Below, in pieces: positions 10,002-17,853 of a DNA stretch of 64,000 bases. Below the pieces are notes generated by a model. It did not search any database, had not been told where the DNA came from, and worked only from the letters and a program-made list of their open reading frames with translations. Made by a program: the position numbers and the translations under genes. The first letter of the stretch is position 1, and every line of letters starts with the position of its first letter. This stretch comes from Longimicrobium sp. (lineage in GTDB: Bacteria > Gemmatimonadota > Gemmatimonadetes > Longimicrobiales > Longimicrobiaceae): positions 1 through 64,000 of the forward strand of contig DASVQP010000130.1 in assembly GCA_036389135.1 (NCBI GenBank), in the 5' to 3' direction.

Positions 10002-11726
10002 ATGGACCGCATCACCAGATCTCTTCTCGACGAGTTTTCCAAGGAGAGTGGGATCGACAGGATCACGAACTTGGGTGAGGATAGTCGGTTTGAGCATTTT
10101 GCAGCATACCTGAACATCGGGCGTCACCTCAGCGAGAGCTTCGATACTAACGATGTGGTCAGCGGTTCCGGTGCAGACACGGGTATCGATGCGCTTGCGA
10201 TCATAGTCAATGGATCTCTGGCGACCGATTCTGAACTGGTGGCAGAGCTCGCCGATACCAACGGCTTCCTTGATGTGAGCTTTGTATTCGTCCAAGCAGA
10301 ACGCTCATCGAGCTTTGAGACGGCGAAGATCGGCCAGTTCGGATTTGGAGTGGTCGACTTCTTCAAGGATGCACCTTCGTTGCCGCGCAACGACGCAATA
10401 AAGGAAGCAGCCGCAGTGATGAAGGCTGTTTATGACCGTAGCAGCAAATTCAAACGCGGGAATCCAATCTGCCGGCTTTACTACGTTACCACAGGAAAGT
10501 GGAACGGCGACCAGAACTTGGAGGCTCGGCGGGCCGCCGTCACCGAAGACCTCGAACAAACGCGTCTGTTCCGAGAAGTCGAGTTCATTCCCGTCGATGC
10601 GGACGGACTCCAGAAGCTCTACAACCAGACGAAGAACGCCATCTCACGAGAGTTCACGTTTGCGGACCGCACGGTCCTGCCGGAGATTCCCGGAGTCACA
10701 GAGGCGTACATCGGCTTGCTCCCCGCCAATGAGTTTCTCGGCCTTGTGAAAGACGAGAGCGGTGAGTTGGTGCGCACTATTTTTTACGACAACGTCAGGG
10801 ATTGGCAAGACTATAACGCGGTGAATTCCGAGATGCGCGAAACGCTCAGTTCAACAGAAATGCGTGCACGATTCGCGTTGATGAACAACGGAATCACGAT
10901 CATCGCGAAGACTATGCGACCAACCGGAAATCGGATCTACATCGAGGATTATCAAATCGTGAATGGCTGTCAGACCAGTCACGTTCTTTTCGATCAGAAG
11001 GACAATCTTGATGATTCTGTGATGGTTCCTCTGCGCCTGATTGCGACTCAGGATGATGCCGTCATTGCGGCCATCATCAAGGCTACGAACAGGCAAACAG
11101 AAGTTAAGGAAGAGCAACTGATTGCGCTTTCGGACTTCCAGAAGAAGCTCGAAATGTTCTTCAGGAGCTTCGAAGACAATAAGAAGCTCTACTATGAGCG
11201 GCGCTCACGGCAGTTCAACAATGTTGCTGGCTTTGAAAAAACGCGGATCGTGACACCGGCCAATCTTATCCGAGCGTACGCGTCGATGTTTCTAGAAGAG
11301 CCTCATCGGACCACGCGTAACTACCGCGGGTTGCTCGGAAGCGTTGGGAAAGAAATTTTCGGTGCTCAACATCGGTTGGAGCCTTACTACTCAGCTGCTT
11401 CTGCTTTGTACCGCTTGGAATACTTCTTCAGGAACGGTACGCTGGAAGCGAAGTACAAGCCTGCCCGTTACCATGTGCTGCTCGCCACGCGACTGCTGAT
11501 GGAACCCGGCAAACCGCCGCTTCCGAATTCGCACGAGATCGTGAAGTACGCAGATCGTTTGTCTATAAAGCTTTGGGACACGCAAGAGGCTGAGCAATGG
11601 TTCAAGGAAGCTGTGGCTGTCGTCGATAGCACGGCGCAAGGTAACTTTCACCGTGACCATATACGGACGCAGCCTTTCACGGAGAAGCTTCGTAAGGAGT
11701 GCGCTCGGCTGACCTCCGGGAGATAG
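10002..11726 (+). CDS. AIPR family (abortive phage infection) protein
   Basis: The 574-aa product carries the AIPR-family (PF10592-type) signature: RARFALMNNGITIIAK around residue 288, IYIEDYQIVNGCQTSHVLF around 313, and IIKATNRQTEVKEEQLIALS around 355. Family members are linked to abortive infection and restriction-type phage defence, but the biochemistry of this solitary form is not established; no nuclease motif is clear. The N-terminal 200 residues include GSGADTGIDALAIIV and a segment with VSFVFVQAERSSSFE, which resembles restriction-endonuclease-like folds; that is inference. The ATG at 10002 follows AGGA. The gene stands alone and is AT-richer than its neighbours, consistent with horizontal gain. 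Confidence 0.85.
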   Translation: MDRITRSLLDEFSKESGIDRITNLGEDSRFEHFAAYLNIGRHLSESFDTNDVVSGSGADTGIDALAIIVNGSLATDSELVAELADTNGFLDVSFVFVQAERSSSFETAKIGQFGFGVVDFFKDAPSLPRNDAIKEAAAVMKAVYDRSSKFKRGNPICRLYYVTTGKWNGDQNLEARRAAVTEDLEQTRLFREVEFIPVDADGLQKLYNQTKNAISREFTFADRTVLPEIPGVTEAYIGLLPANEFLGLVKDESGELVRTIFYDNVRDWQDYNAVNSEMRETLSSTEMRARFALMNNGITIIAKTMRPTGNRIYIEDYQIVNGCQTSHVLFDQKDNLDDSVMVPLRLIATQDDAVIAAIIKATNRQTEVKEEQLIALSDFQKKLEMFFRSFEDNKKLYYERRSRQFNNVAGFEKTRIVTPANLIRAYASMFLEEPHRTTRNYRGLLGSVGKEIFGAQHRLEPYYSAASALYRLEYFFRNGTLEAKYKPARYHVLLATRLLMEPGKPPLPNSHEIVKYADRLSIKLWDTQEAEQWFKEAVAVVDSTAQGNFHRDHIRTQPFTEKLRKECARLTSGR

Positions 11727-11733
11727 TACCTCT

Positions 11734-11779
11734 TCGGCGAGGTGAAGAAGGCGATCCTGTACGGCACGGCGCGGGTGTA
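11734..11779 (+). repeat. 46-bp direct repeat, right copy
   Basis: Identical to 9768-9813. It would encode the same last residues of SdhB (GEVKKAILYGTARV) but has no gene upstream, and begins 8 nt after the AIPR stop. Confidence 0.9.
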
Positions 11780-12279
11780 GGGCCCCCTCCCCCGCTCGTC
11801 ACCTCGCTGCCCCCTCCCCCAATAACTACCTGGGGAGGGGGCGCTTGCATGCATCTGCGCGGGGCGCACCGATCAGGGCTCACGCGGAGACGCGGAGGCG
11901 CGGAGGGAACGCTTCTTCTGTCATCCTGAAGGAGCCGCTGCTCTGACCTATGGCCGCACGCCACGGCGTAGCGGCGACTGAAGGATCTAGCCTGCGAGGC
12001 AAGAGGACGGCGGGTAACGACGAGCCCCTCGGCACGCGCAGTAGATCCTTTGCTCCGCGCCAGAAATTGAGGACGGGCACGGGACGGAGAAGCGCGTCAC
12101 CCGGGATGACAAAAGGGGGGAACGGCCGGTCTCGTCGCACTCACGCCCTTCCAGAATCACGCGCGGGAAACGCGCGACGATCAGTTTCGGACGGGAATGG
12201 ATATTGCGCGAGCTGCGGTGGCGCTTCGGTACCTCTATCGGAGCGCCGTGGAACTCCATTTCCCATCCGGGGAGGACGT
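11780..12279. repeat. Repeat-rich spacer, no gene
   Basis: The block at 11780-11842 is a GC-rich palindromic repeat whose near-identical inverse lies at 25530-25592. Positions 11919-12111 are copy B of the TGTCATCC element. Remaining sequence up to the first cysteine-rich peptide gene has no supported gene; GGGGAGGACGT at 12269-12279 is that gene's Shine-Dalgarno. Confidence 0.65.
11919..12111. repeat. TGTCATCC dispersed element, copy B
   Basis: Left end TGTCATCCTGA, right end GGGATGACA. The interior shares GCGCAGTAGATCCTTTG and GACGGAGAAGCGCGTC with copies C and E. Confidence 0.75.
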
Positions 12280-12504
12280 ATGCGGCTTCGTCTGGCGTAC
12301 CTGATCCAGGCAGTATTCGCGGTGTTGGTGGCGGTGGGGCTCAGCTTCGGCGCGAGCCGGGCGATGGCGAGCGGCGAGGTGGCTGCGCGGACCTGCCCGG
12401 CCAAGGGCTACGAGTATCCGTACTCGCCTTGCGCCATCGGGTGCCCGGGCGGGCGAGGGTACTGCGATGCGAACGGCAACTGCCAGTGCGGCGACATTCC
12501 CTGA
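12280..12504 (+). CDS. Small secreted six-cysteine peptide (1 of 3)
   Basis: 74 aa. The first 30 residues form a signal peptide (MRLRLAYLIQAVFAVLVAVG, then LSFGASRAMA) with a likely AxA cleavage site. The mature part of about 44 residues has six cysteines spaced C-x11-C-x3-C-x6-C-x5-C-x-C, and conserved GYxYxYxPC and GYC. The same spacing holds exactly in the two paralogues downstream, so a fixed disulfide framework is likely after export. No known family is recognised; roles such as an antimicrobial, inhibitor or structural peptide are open. GGGGAGGACGT precedes the ATG. Confidence 0.75.
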   Translation: MRLRLAYLIQAVFAVLVAVGLSFGASRAMASGEVAARTCPAKGYEYPYSPCAIGCPGGRGYCDANGNCQCGDIP

Positions 12505-12575
12505 GATCTCGTTCCATCCGCTGACGTCCCGGTAGCTGCCGGGACGCGCTTGCATCCAACCCCCTCGGAGGACGT

Positions 12576-12803
12576 ATGAAGCTTCGTCTGGCGTATCTCA
12601 TTCAGGCAGTACTGGCGGTGCTTGTGGCGGGAGGGCTGAGCTTCGGCGCGAGCCGCGCGATGGCGACCCAGCCGGCGGCGGCGATGGCGACGTGCCCCGC
12701 GATGGGCTACGACTATCCGTACCAGCCCTGCGGCTACGGCTGCTACCAGAACCGCGGTTACTGCTCCGAGAGCGGAATCTGCCGCTGCGGCTACGTTCCC
12801 TGA
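12576..12803 (+). CDS. Small secreted six-cysteine peptide (2 of 3)
   Basis: 75 aa. Signal peptide MKLRLAYLIQAVLAVLVAGG then LSFGASRAMA, nearly identical to the flanking copies, followed by a mature domain with the same six-cysteine spacing. Non-cysteine mature residues vary more than the signal peptide (YQNRGYCSESGICRCGYVP here), the pattern of diversified effector peptides under a conserved export signal. The 71-nt spacer contains a CCCGG-CCGGG hairpin and CCTCGGAGGACGT before the ATG. Function unknown. Confidence 0.75.
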   Translation: MKLRLAYLIQAVLAVLVAGGLSFGASRAMATQPAAAMATCPAMGYDYPYQPCGYGCYQNRGYCSESGICRCGYVP

Positions 12804-12874
12804 AACCGGCGGGCAGGGCTGGGAGTTCCGGTAGACGCCGGGACACGCTTGGGTCCCACCTTCCGTGAGGACGT

Positions 12875-13102
12875 ATGAAGTTTCGTCTGGCGTATCTCAT
12901 CCAAGCAGTGTTCGCTGTGCTCGTAGCCGGGGGCCTGAGCTTCGGCGCGAGCCGGGCGATGGCGAGCCAGCCCACGGCGGCGGCGGGGAACTGCCCCAAG
13001 GAGGGGTACGATTACGAATACTACCCCTGCGGCGAGCGCTGCCCGTGGGGGATCGGGTACTGTGCCTCGAACGGGTACTGCACCTGCGGGTTCATTCCCT
13101 GA
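12875..13102 (+). CDS. Small secreted six-cysteine peptide (3 of 3)
   Basis: 75 aa with the same signal peptide and cysteine spacing; the mature end reads CPWGIGYCASNGYCTCGFIP. The upstream 71-nt spacer repeats the layout of the previous one (GGTAGACGCCGGGACACGCT, then GAGGACGT before ATG), so the unit of duplication was gene plus spacer. A long hairpin at 13123-13158 closes the array. No modification or transporter gene is adjacent, so simple Sec export with oxidative folding is the plainest reading. Confidence 0.75.
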   Translation: MKFRLAYLIQAVFAVLVAGGLSFGASRAMASQPTAAAGNCPKEGYDYEYYPCGERCPWGIGYCASNGYCTCGFIP

Positions 13103-13122
13103 CCCAGCGCGGGCCAAGCACG

Positions 13123-13158
13123 AACCGGCCCCGCACCTGTCCTAGTGCGGGGCCGGTT
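13123..13158 (+). terminator. Strong hairpin ending the cysteine-peptide array
   Basis: A perfect 14-bp stem AACCGGCCCCGCAC / GTGCGGGGCCGGTT with an 8-nt loop. No T-tract follows, so it may act as a processing or stability hairpin rather than a classical terminator. Confidence 0.55.
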
Positions 13159-13159
13159 A

Positions 13160-13258
13160 GCTTCAGCCGAGGAGACCCATTACACAGAGGGCACAGAGAG
13201 AACTGAAAGCCTCAGAGAAAAGCTTTTCCTTCTGTTCTTGCCGTTTCATCTGTGTCTC
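13160..13258. repeat. CACAGAG/CTCTGTG dispersed inverted repeat
   Basis: CACAGAGGGCACAGAGAGAA on the left and CATCTGTGTCTCTGTGGGA on the right form a loose inverted repeat. Related copies lie at about 34270-34372 and 43590-43680. Confidence 0.55.
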
Positions 13259-13336
13259 TGTGGGACGCTCTTCCTTGCCGCACGAAAACGGGCCGGCGAT
13301 CGCTCGCCGGCCCGTCTCTCTGAACCCCGCCGCCGC

Positions 13337-14311
13337 TTACGACGCGCGGTGCGCGCGGCCGGACTGCACGAGGCGCTGGCGGGCCGTGTTTCCCGGCACC
13401 GCGATGTGCGTGGCCGGGTCGTACTCCTTGCCCACCGCCGGGCTCCCCTGCGGAATCCAGATCTGCGTGGTGGTGTGGCTGTAGCCGTGCGGAAGGTAGC
13501 GCACGTAGTAGCCGTCCGGGTGCAGGTTCCAGCGGCCGTTCGGCACCTGACGGCTGCCGGGGCCCATCGGCGCCATCCCGGCCAGCACCGCCGCGGCCTC
13601 GAGCTGCTGGAACGAGGTGCCCGGGTTGGTGAGCATCTGGCGGATCTGCGCCTCGGCCTGGAAGACCTGGCGCACCAGCGGCGGCACGCGGCTCATGGCG
13701 GCGTCCATCGCGGGGCCGGGCACCATGTCCAGCGCCGTGCGGTTGAGGGAGGCGAGCTGCTGCGGCGTCAGCAGGCGCGCGGCGGTCGCCTTGTGGTCGG
13801 CGCTCATGTCCTCGAACTTCGCGCGGGCGATGATCGCCCACAGCAGCGTCTGCACCTTGGACTGCTCGATCTGCGGGTGGTTCACCGAGTTGCGCAGGAT
13901 CGACTTGACCGCGTCTTCGGCGGGCCCGGCCGTGGGAGCGTACAGGTAGCCGTCGCCGCCGCCGGGGCCGTGGGTGCCGGCCTTGAGGCAGTAGCTCTGC
14001 GTCTCCATCTCGTAGTACCCCGGCTGCAGCACGAAGCCGCCGTTGGGGGTGCGCTGGAGCTGGAGCATGGAGCGCTTGCTCTCGCGCGGGGTGAAGTTGT
14101 CCAGCGAGTCGACGGCCCAGCGCGCGTCCGGAAGGCTGGTGGTGATCGGCGGATCGCCGCGCAGCACCGCGTCCACGTTGAGCCTGCTGGCGGCGCGCCC
14201 CAGCGTGCGGCCGAGCCCGCCGATCTGCGCGCTCGCCGCGTCGGTGGCGGCCACCGTCAGCGCCAGCGCGAGCGCGGCGGGGCCGATGCGTCGGATGATG
14301 GAATGTGTCAT
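13337..14311 (-). CDS. Secreted protein of unknown function
   Basis: 324 aa from the ATG at 14311, preceded by GAGGT. The first 32 residues are a signal peptide (MTHSIIRRIGPAALALALTV, ending ASAQ). The mature protein has no domain I can name. Noticeable segments are YYEMETQSYCLKAGTHGPGG with GDGYLYAPTAGPAEDAV, then helical SKVQTLLWAIIARAKF, RLLTPQQLASLNR and VRQVFQAEAQIRQML, and a C-terminal strand-rich part (GRWNLHPDGYYVRYLPHGYS, TTTQIWIP). The YCL-AGT-GP...GYLYAP pattern recurs in uncharacterised secreted proteins known to me only by recollection. It lies just downstream of the RiPP locus on the same strand, but no functional link is visible. Confidence 0.7.
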   Translation of the reverse strand: MTHSIIRRIGPAALALALTVAATDAASAQIGGLGRTLGRAASRLNVDAVLRGDPPITTSLPDARWAVDSLDNFTPRESKRSMLQLQRTPNGGFVLQPGYYEMETQSYCLKAGTHGPGGGDGYLYAPTAGPAEDAVKSILRNSVNHPQIEQSKVQTLLWAIIARAKFEDMSADHKATAARLLTPQQLASLNRTALDMVPGPAMDAAMSRVPPLVRQVFQAEAQIRQMLTNPGTSFQQLEAAAVLAGMAPMGPGSRQVPNGRWNLHPDGYYVRYLPHGYSHTTTQIWIPQGSPAVGKEYDPATHIAVPGNTARQRLVQSGRAHRAS

Positions 14312-14417
14312 TGGTGCGACCTCGTGCGGATGTATGGGGGGAGGGAGTCCGGCCATCGGGGCTCCCCACGGGAATATTAAAATGAAGTTGGGCGGAGGAA
14401 CAGCTTTTTGTTACCGG

Positions 14418-15350
14418 TCAGATGACCCATGCCGGGCGCAGCCGCTCGGCCAGGAGCGGCGGATCGGCGTAGCTGTCCAGCCCCAGCCGAAGCGCAAAGG
14501 CGGGGCGCGCCGCCGCGTCGCGCAGCAGGGCGAGCACCGCCGGGGCGCTCCCCCGGTCCGCCAGCAGCCAGGGCGATTGGCGGAGGAGCGCCGCCAGCGC
14601 GTCGGCGGCGGGGTACGGCGCGAGCTCCGTGGGCTGCCCCGGCTCCACGCGCGGAAAGAGGAGCCCCGCGAGGGGCGCGGCGTCCATCCACTGCCCCGGC
14701 CAGCGCTCGCGCGGATCGATGGCGCCGCGGCGGCCGAGCGGGGTGCCCGCTTCCCATCCCTCGTCCATGTGGAAGTGGCGCGGCCACCCCTCCACCGCGA
14801 TCCCGCCGCCGCCGCGCGCCAGCACCACGTTGTCGTCGGACACGTAGCCCCATCCGCAGCGGAGGAGGTTGGCTACGGTGGTGCTCTTGCCGGCGTGCGT
14901 GTCCCCCACCAGCAGCCACGCGCCGCCGTCGGGCGCGACCACGCCGGCCGCGTGCGCCAGCGTGCGCCCCATGCGGTTCAGCAGCAGGGCGCAGGCGAGC
15001 GACGCCATCGAGTACAGCTCCCAGCGCGTGGCGTCATCCGTCGCGCCGACCGGGGCGCGCAACTCGGCCGTGCCTCCCTGCAGATCGACCTCACCCCAGC
15101 AGCGCGCGGCGTTGCCGGCGAGCACCGCCCCGTCGCCCTCCACCCACGCGTCCGCCGTCCCCAGGCGCAGGGTTGGGCGTATGTGCGGCGGCGGATGGGG
15201 ATCGCCGCGGATGACGCGCACCAGCGAGCCGTGCGGGTCCGGCGTGCGCTCGGAATAGGGGAGGAGCGGGAGCCAGTGGACGATGAGCGGGAGGAGATCG
15301 GGGGCGGCCTCCAGGCGGAGGGCGCCGTCGCGCAGGAGGACGTGCGTCAC
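14418..15350 (-). CDS. HPr-kinase-like P-loop protein of RiPP locus
   Basis: 310 aa from a GTG at 15350 overlapping the B2 stop (GTGA). The Walker A segment LLVGDTHAGKSTTVANLL near residue 150 and the following WGYVSDDNVVL match HprK-related kinases found beside PqqD-like and B2 genes in lasso and related RiPP clusters. Some of these phosphorylate the peptide at its C-terminal Ser; this one may do the same or act otherwise. The N-terminal 130 residues (LPLIVHWLPLLPYSER and on) have no recognised domain. Last gene of the cluster; the substrate is inferred to be the peptide encoded at 18896-19066. Confidence 0.75.
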   Translation of the reverse strand: MTHVLLRDGALRLEAAPDLLPLIVHWLPLLPYSERTPDPHGSLVRVIRGDPHPPPHIRPTLRLGTADAWVEGDGAVLAGNAARCWGEVDLQGGTAELRAPVGATDDATRWELYSMASLACALLLNRMGRTLAHAAGVVAPDGGAWLLVGDTHAGKSTTVANLLRCGWGYVSDDNVVLARGGGGIAVEGWPRHFHMDEGWEAGTPLGRRGAIDPRERWPGQWMDAAPLAGLLFPRVEPGQPTELAPYPAADALAALLRQSPWLLADRGSAPAVLALLRDAAARPAFALRLGLDSYADPPLLAERLRPAWVI

Positions 15351-15778
15351 GCGCGGCCGGCGAGGGGGCGCAGGGCGGCGGCGGCGGGGTCGGCATCCGC
15401 GTCGGCCTGGGCGCCGCGGACCACCCACGCGTGCGCGATCACCTCCGCCCCCTCCGTGCCGACGCCGATGCGGAGGCGCGCGTCCACTCCGAACTCGCGG
15501 AGCACCAGGCACTCGGCGACGCTTCGGTAGAGGCAGGTGTTCCTCCAGCGGCCGCCCGGTGCGCGCGCGAGCACGCGCAGCGCGCCGCGTGCCGCGCGGA
15601 GGGCACCGCGCGGCGGCTCGGCATCGTTGCTCGCGTGGGGGACGGGCTCCAGCAGCGTGCGCCAGCGACCGTCGCGCAGCCAGCCCGGCGTGCGCAGCGC
15701 GGCACGGATGCCGGCGATGGGCCCCCACCCCCCGGCTCCCTCCCCCGAACGCGGGGGAGGGACGGCGCGGCCGGTCAT
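15347..15778 (-). CDS. Lasso-type B2 leader peptidase (transglutaminase-like)
   Basis: 143 aa. The transglutaminase-like cysteine protease core of lasso B2 proteins is evident: RWRNTCLYRSVAECLVLREF with catalytic Cys82, then VDARLRIGVG and VIAHAWVV with catalytic His116. B2 proteins remove the leader from a RiPP precursor delivered by the RRE (B1/PqqD-like) partner. The ATG overlaps the stop of the PqqD-like gene (ATGA) and its stop overlaps the kinase start, so the three are co-translated. The first 20 residues (PPPRSGEGAGGWGP) are encoded by a palindromic CCCTCCCCC...GGGGGAGGG repeat, a likely repeat invasion of the 5' end. Confidence 0.8.
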   Translation of the reverse strand: MTGRAVPPPRSGEGAGGWGPIAGIRAALRTPGWLRDGRWRTLLEPVPHASNDAEPPRGALRAARGALRVLARAPGGRWRNTCLYRSVAECLVLREFGVDARLRIGVGTEGAEVIAHAWVVRGAQADADADPAAAALRPLAGRA

Positions 15779-16047
15779 CCCGGGACGACGAGGCCGCGGG
15801 CGGCGAGCTCGCCCAGGAGGCGGTCCAGCTCCGCGGCGGCGGTGGGGCGGTCCACCTCGAACTCGGCCAGCAGGCTGTCCAGGAGCTGCTCGCGCTCCAG
15901 GCCGCGCTCCATCCCCTTCCACAGCAGCGCCGCGGTGGCGTTGAGGCGGAAGTAGTTCTTGGTCTCCATGTGCAGGAGGACGGCCTCGCCCTCCAGGTGC
16001 GCCGTCAGCACCTCGTCGGGGACGGCGTAGCGGCTTGTGGCTTCCAT
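15775..16047 (-). CDS. PqqD-like peptide-recognition protein (RRE / B1)
   Basis: 90 aa, the usual size of a stand-alone PqqD/lasso B1 protein. Hallmarks are the N-terminal strands (EVLTAHLEGEAVLLHMETKN), YFRLNATAALLWKGMERG, then two helices ending LDRLLGELAARGLVVPG. The family forms a winged-helix-like RiPP recognition element that binds leader peptides and hands them to processing enzymes. Here the likely client is the leader containing WVAPEV in the peptide encoded at 18896-19066. It starts 11 nt after the lipoprotein stop. Confidence 0.82.
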   Translation of the reverse strand: MEATSRYAVPDEVLTAHLEGEAVLLHMETKNYFRLNATAALLWKGMERGLEREQLLDSLLAEFEVDRPTAAAELDRLLGELAARGLVVPG

Positions 16048-16058
16048 CACGGGTATGG

Positions 16059-17420
16059 TCAGGGGATTCCGGCCGGGTTGCGCGCGCTCCCCGCTCCGGT
16101 GGGGATGGCGTAGCTCGCGGCCGGGGTGGCGGGATCGATCCAGCGCAGCTGCCCACCGCCCGCGGCGAACTCGGTGTAGACCAGGCGTCCGTCCGCGGTC
16201 CAGGCGGGCTGTCCCACGGAGAGGGTTCCGAACGTGATCCGCGTCACCGCGCCGCTGGACAGCGCCATCAGGTAGATGCGCGTCACGCCGCCGCCCGCCC
16301 GGTCGGAGGTGAAGGCGAGGAAGCGGCCATCGGGGCTGAACGCCGGCTCCAGCTCCAGCGAGCTGCCGCCCGCCAGGAGCACCGGCGTGGTGCCCGGGAC
16401 GAGCCCGAACACGTCCGGGCTCCCCGCTTCGGTGGAGGTGAAGGCGAGCCTGCTCCCGTCCGGCGCCCATGACGGCGATGCGTCCAGCGCGAAGCCGGCG
16501 CCGAAGGTGGGTGCGCCCGGGGCGCCCCCGCTGCCGTCGCCCGCGGCGAGCCAGAGTTTGGGGAGTCCGCCGGCGCTGATGATGTAGGCGAGTCGCTGCC
16601 CGTCGCGTGACAGGGCGGGCATCGTCTCGGGCCCCGCCGTGCGGGTGAGCCGCGTGGCTTCGCCCCCGGTCAGCGCGATGCTGAATAGCTCGAGGTTGCT
16701 GTCCACACGCAGGCTGGAGAAGACGATGCGCCCCGCCGCCACGGTGGGGTCGCTGTCGTCCGCGGCGTGATCGGTGAGGCGCGCCAGGTCGCCACCGTCC
16801 AGCGCCACGCGCCACAGGTCGCGGTTGCCGTCCACCACCCGGTCGAAGACGATCGACGGCGGCACGGCGACCGTCAGCTCGCGCGCGCCCTCGTCGCGGC
16901 CGAAGGTGGCGCGCAGTGTGACCGTCCCCGCGCGCAGCAGTTGCACCGAGTCGCCGCCGAGCGACTGGCCCGCATCGGCCGGGGTGAAGGCGAGCGTCGC
17001 CGCGCCGACCCCGAGCGCCACGCCGCCCTGCGTCACCGCGACACGCACCACCGCGCCGCGCTCGATCCTCCCCGTCACTTCCAGGGCGAGCGGCGGGGGC
17101 GCGGTGATTTCGATCGTGCGGCTTCCGCGCGATGCTCCCGCCGTGGCGCTGACTGTGAGGCTGCCGCCCTTGAGGAAGCGCAGCGAGTCGCCGCCCAGGA
17201 GCTGCACGGCGTCGGCGGGCGTGGCGGCGAGCGTCACCTGCGCGGCGGGGACGACGACGCCCGCGCGCAGCGCCCGCACGTGCACCACCGAGTCGCGCGC
17301 GAGCGTCCCCTGCAGCTCCAGCGTGAGCGGCCCGCTGGGCGGGTGCGTGACGCCCGGACCGGGGTCGCCGCACGCGGCCGCGAGTATGGCGAGGAGTGCT
17401 ATGTGCAGCGGGAACCGCAT
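16059..17420 (-). CDS. Beta-propeller (TolB/WD40-like) lipoprotein with Ig-like repeats
   Basis: 453 aa from the ATG at 17420. The N-terminus MRFPLHIALLAILAAACGDP is a lipoprotein signal with Cys17. Residues 30-180 contain two similar Ig-like repeats (LELQGTLARDSVVHVRALRA and LEVTGRIERGAVVRVAVTQG, each ending LLGGDSLRF or SLGGDSVQLLRAG). Residues 180-450 are six or so PD40 beta-propeller blades (SPSWAPDGSRLAFTS, EPAFSPDGRFLAFTSDRAGG, QPAWTADGRLVYTEF). Such proteins act in the envelope as binding scaffolds. It sits between the radical SAM gene and the PqqD-like gene on the same strand, so it may belong to the RiPP locus (immunity, export or display) or be a passenger. Confidence 0.8.
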   Translation of the reverse strand: MRFPLHIALLAILAAACGDPGPGVTHPPSGPLTLELQGTLARDSVVHVRALRAGVVVPAAQVTLAATPADAVQLLGGDSLRFLKGGSLTVSATAGASRGSRTIEITAPPPLALEVTGRIERGAVVRVAVTQGGVALGVGAATLAFTPADAGQSLGGDSVQLLRAGTVTLRATFGRDEGARELTVAVPPSIVFDRVVDGNRDLWRVALDGGDLARLTDHAADDSDPTVAAGRIVFSSLRVDSNLELFSIALTGGEATRLTRTAGPETMPALSRDGQRLAYIISAGGLPKLWLAAGDGSGGAPGAPTFGAGFALDASPSWAPDGSRLAFTSTEAGSPDVFGLVPGTTPVLLAGGSSLELEPAFSPDGRFLAFTSDRAGGGVTRIYLMALSSGAVTRITFGTLSVGQPAWTADGRLVYTEFAAGGGQLRWIDPATPAASYAIPTGAGSARNPAGIP

Positions 17421-17853
17421 GGGCGAGCGGGGATTACGAGGGGTACCGCCGGGCGGACTTGTGGAATCTAAGGGAAAGCGCGGCAAATCGGGATGGGGAG
17501 GGGGGAGAGGCCTGGCGAGTGAACTCGCGGCAACAACAGCACAAAGCCCGCCTTCGCGGACTCGGGGTCAGATGCCGCGGGGCGTGACCGGTTTTCTGTC
17601 ATTCTGAGAGAGCCGCCGCGCAGGGGCCCGTGGAGCGCGCCGGAGCTCCTGCGGCGAACGAAGAATCTAGCCGGCGCGGGTTCGGGGCGGCATGAACGGG
17701 CCGAGCTCCCGGCACGCGCAGTAGATCCCTCGCTCGCGCCATAGGTTCGTGACGAGGCGGGGACGGCGAAGCGCGTCGCTCACGATGACAAGAGGAGGGG
17801 CGAGTCCGCGACGGCGGACTTCGTGTTTTTCCAGCGGCGCCCTGAGTCCGACG
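17421..17853. repeat. Repeat-rich spacer inside the RiPP locus
   Basis: No gene is supported. A GAGTGAACTCGCGGCAACAACAG stretch with a GCCTTCGCGGACTC palindrome (17516-17572) is shared with 4600-4645 and 47890-47945. Copy C of the TGTCATCC element occupies 17597-17790. This spacer separates the precursor/radical SAM pair from the four downstream genes. Confidence 0.65.
17597..17790. repeat. TGTCATCC dispersed element, copy C
   Basis: Left end TGTCATTCTGA, right end CGATGACA. The interior contains AGAATCTAGCCGGCG and GCGCAGTAGATCCCTCG. Confidence 0.7.

Larger units (their letters stand above)
9814..11779 (+). mobile_element. AIPR cassette inserted at the 3' end of sdhB
   Basis: About 1.97 kb lies between the two 46-bp copies, holding one gene (10002-11726) plus a 187-nt leader. 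Base composition is clearly more AT-rich than sdhB or downstream sequence. The right repeat copy is an orphan piece of the sdhB end that continues into ordinary intergenic DNA. This fits insertion that duplicated, or brought its own copy of, the sdhB terminus, as seen with site-specific islands. No integrase or transposase is present inside, so the mechanism is unknown. Confidence 0.65.

Noticed and set aside
9867-10295. Minus-strand gene in the leader of the AIPR gene
   Set aside because: It lies largely antisense to the AIPR coding region, with no ribosome-binding site and no recognisable motif.
14418-15350. Classical HPr kinase of sugar regulation
   Set aside because: No HPr or PTS gene is nearby, the N-terminal half differs, and it overlaps a B2 gene; the RiPP-associated kinase-like group fits better.
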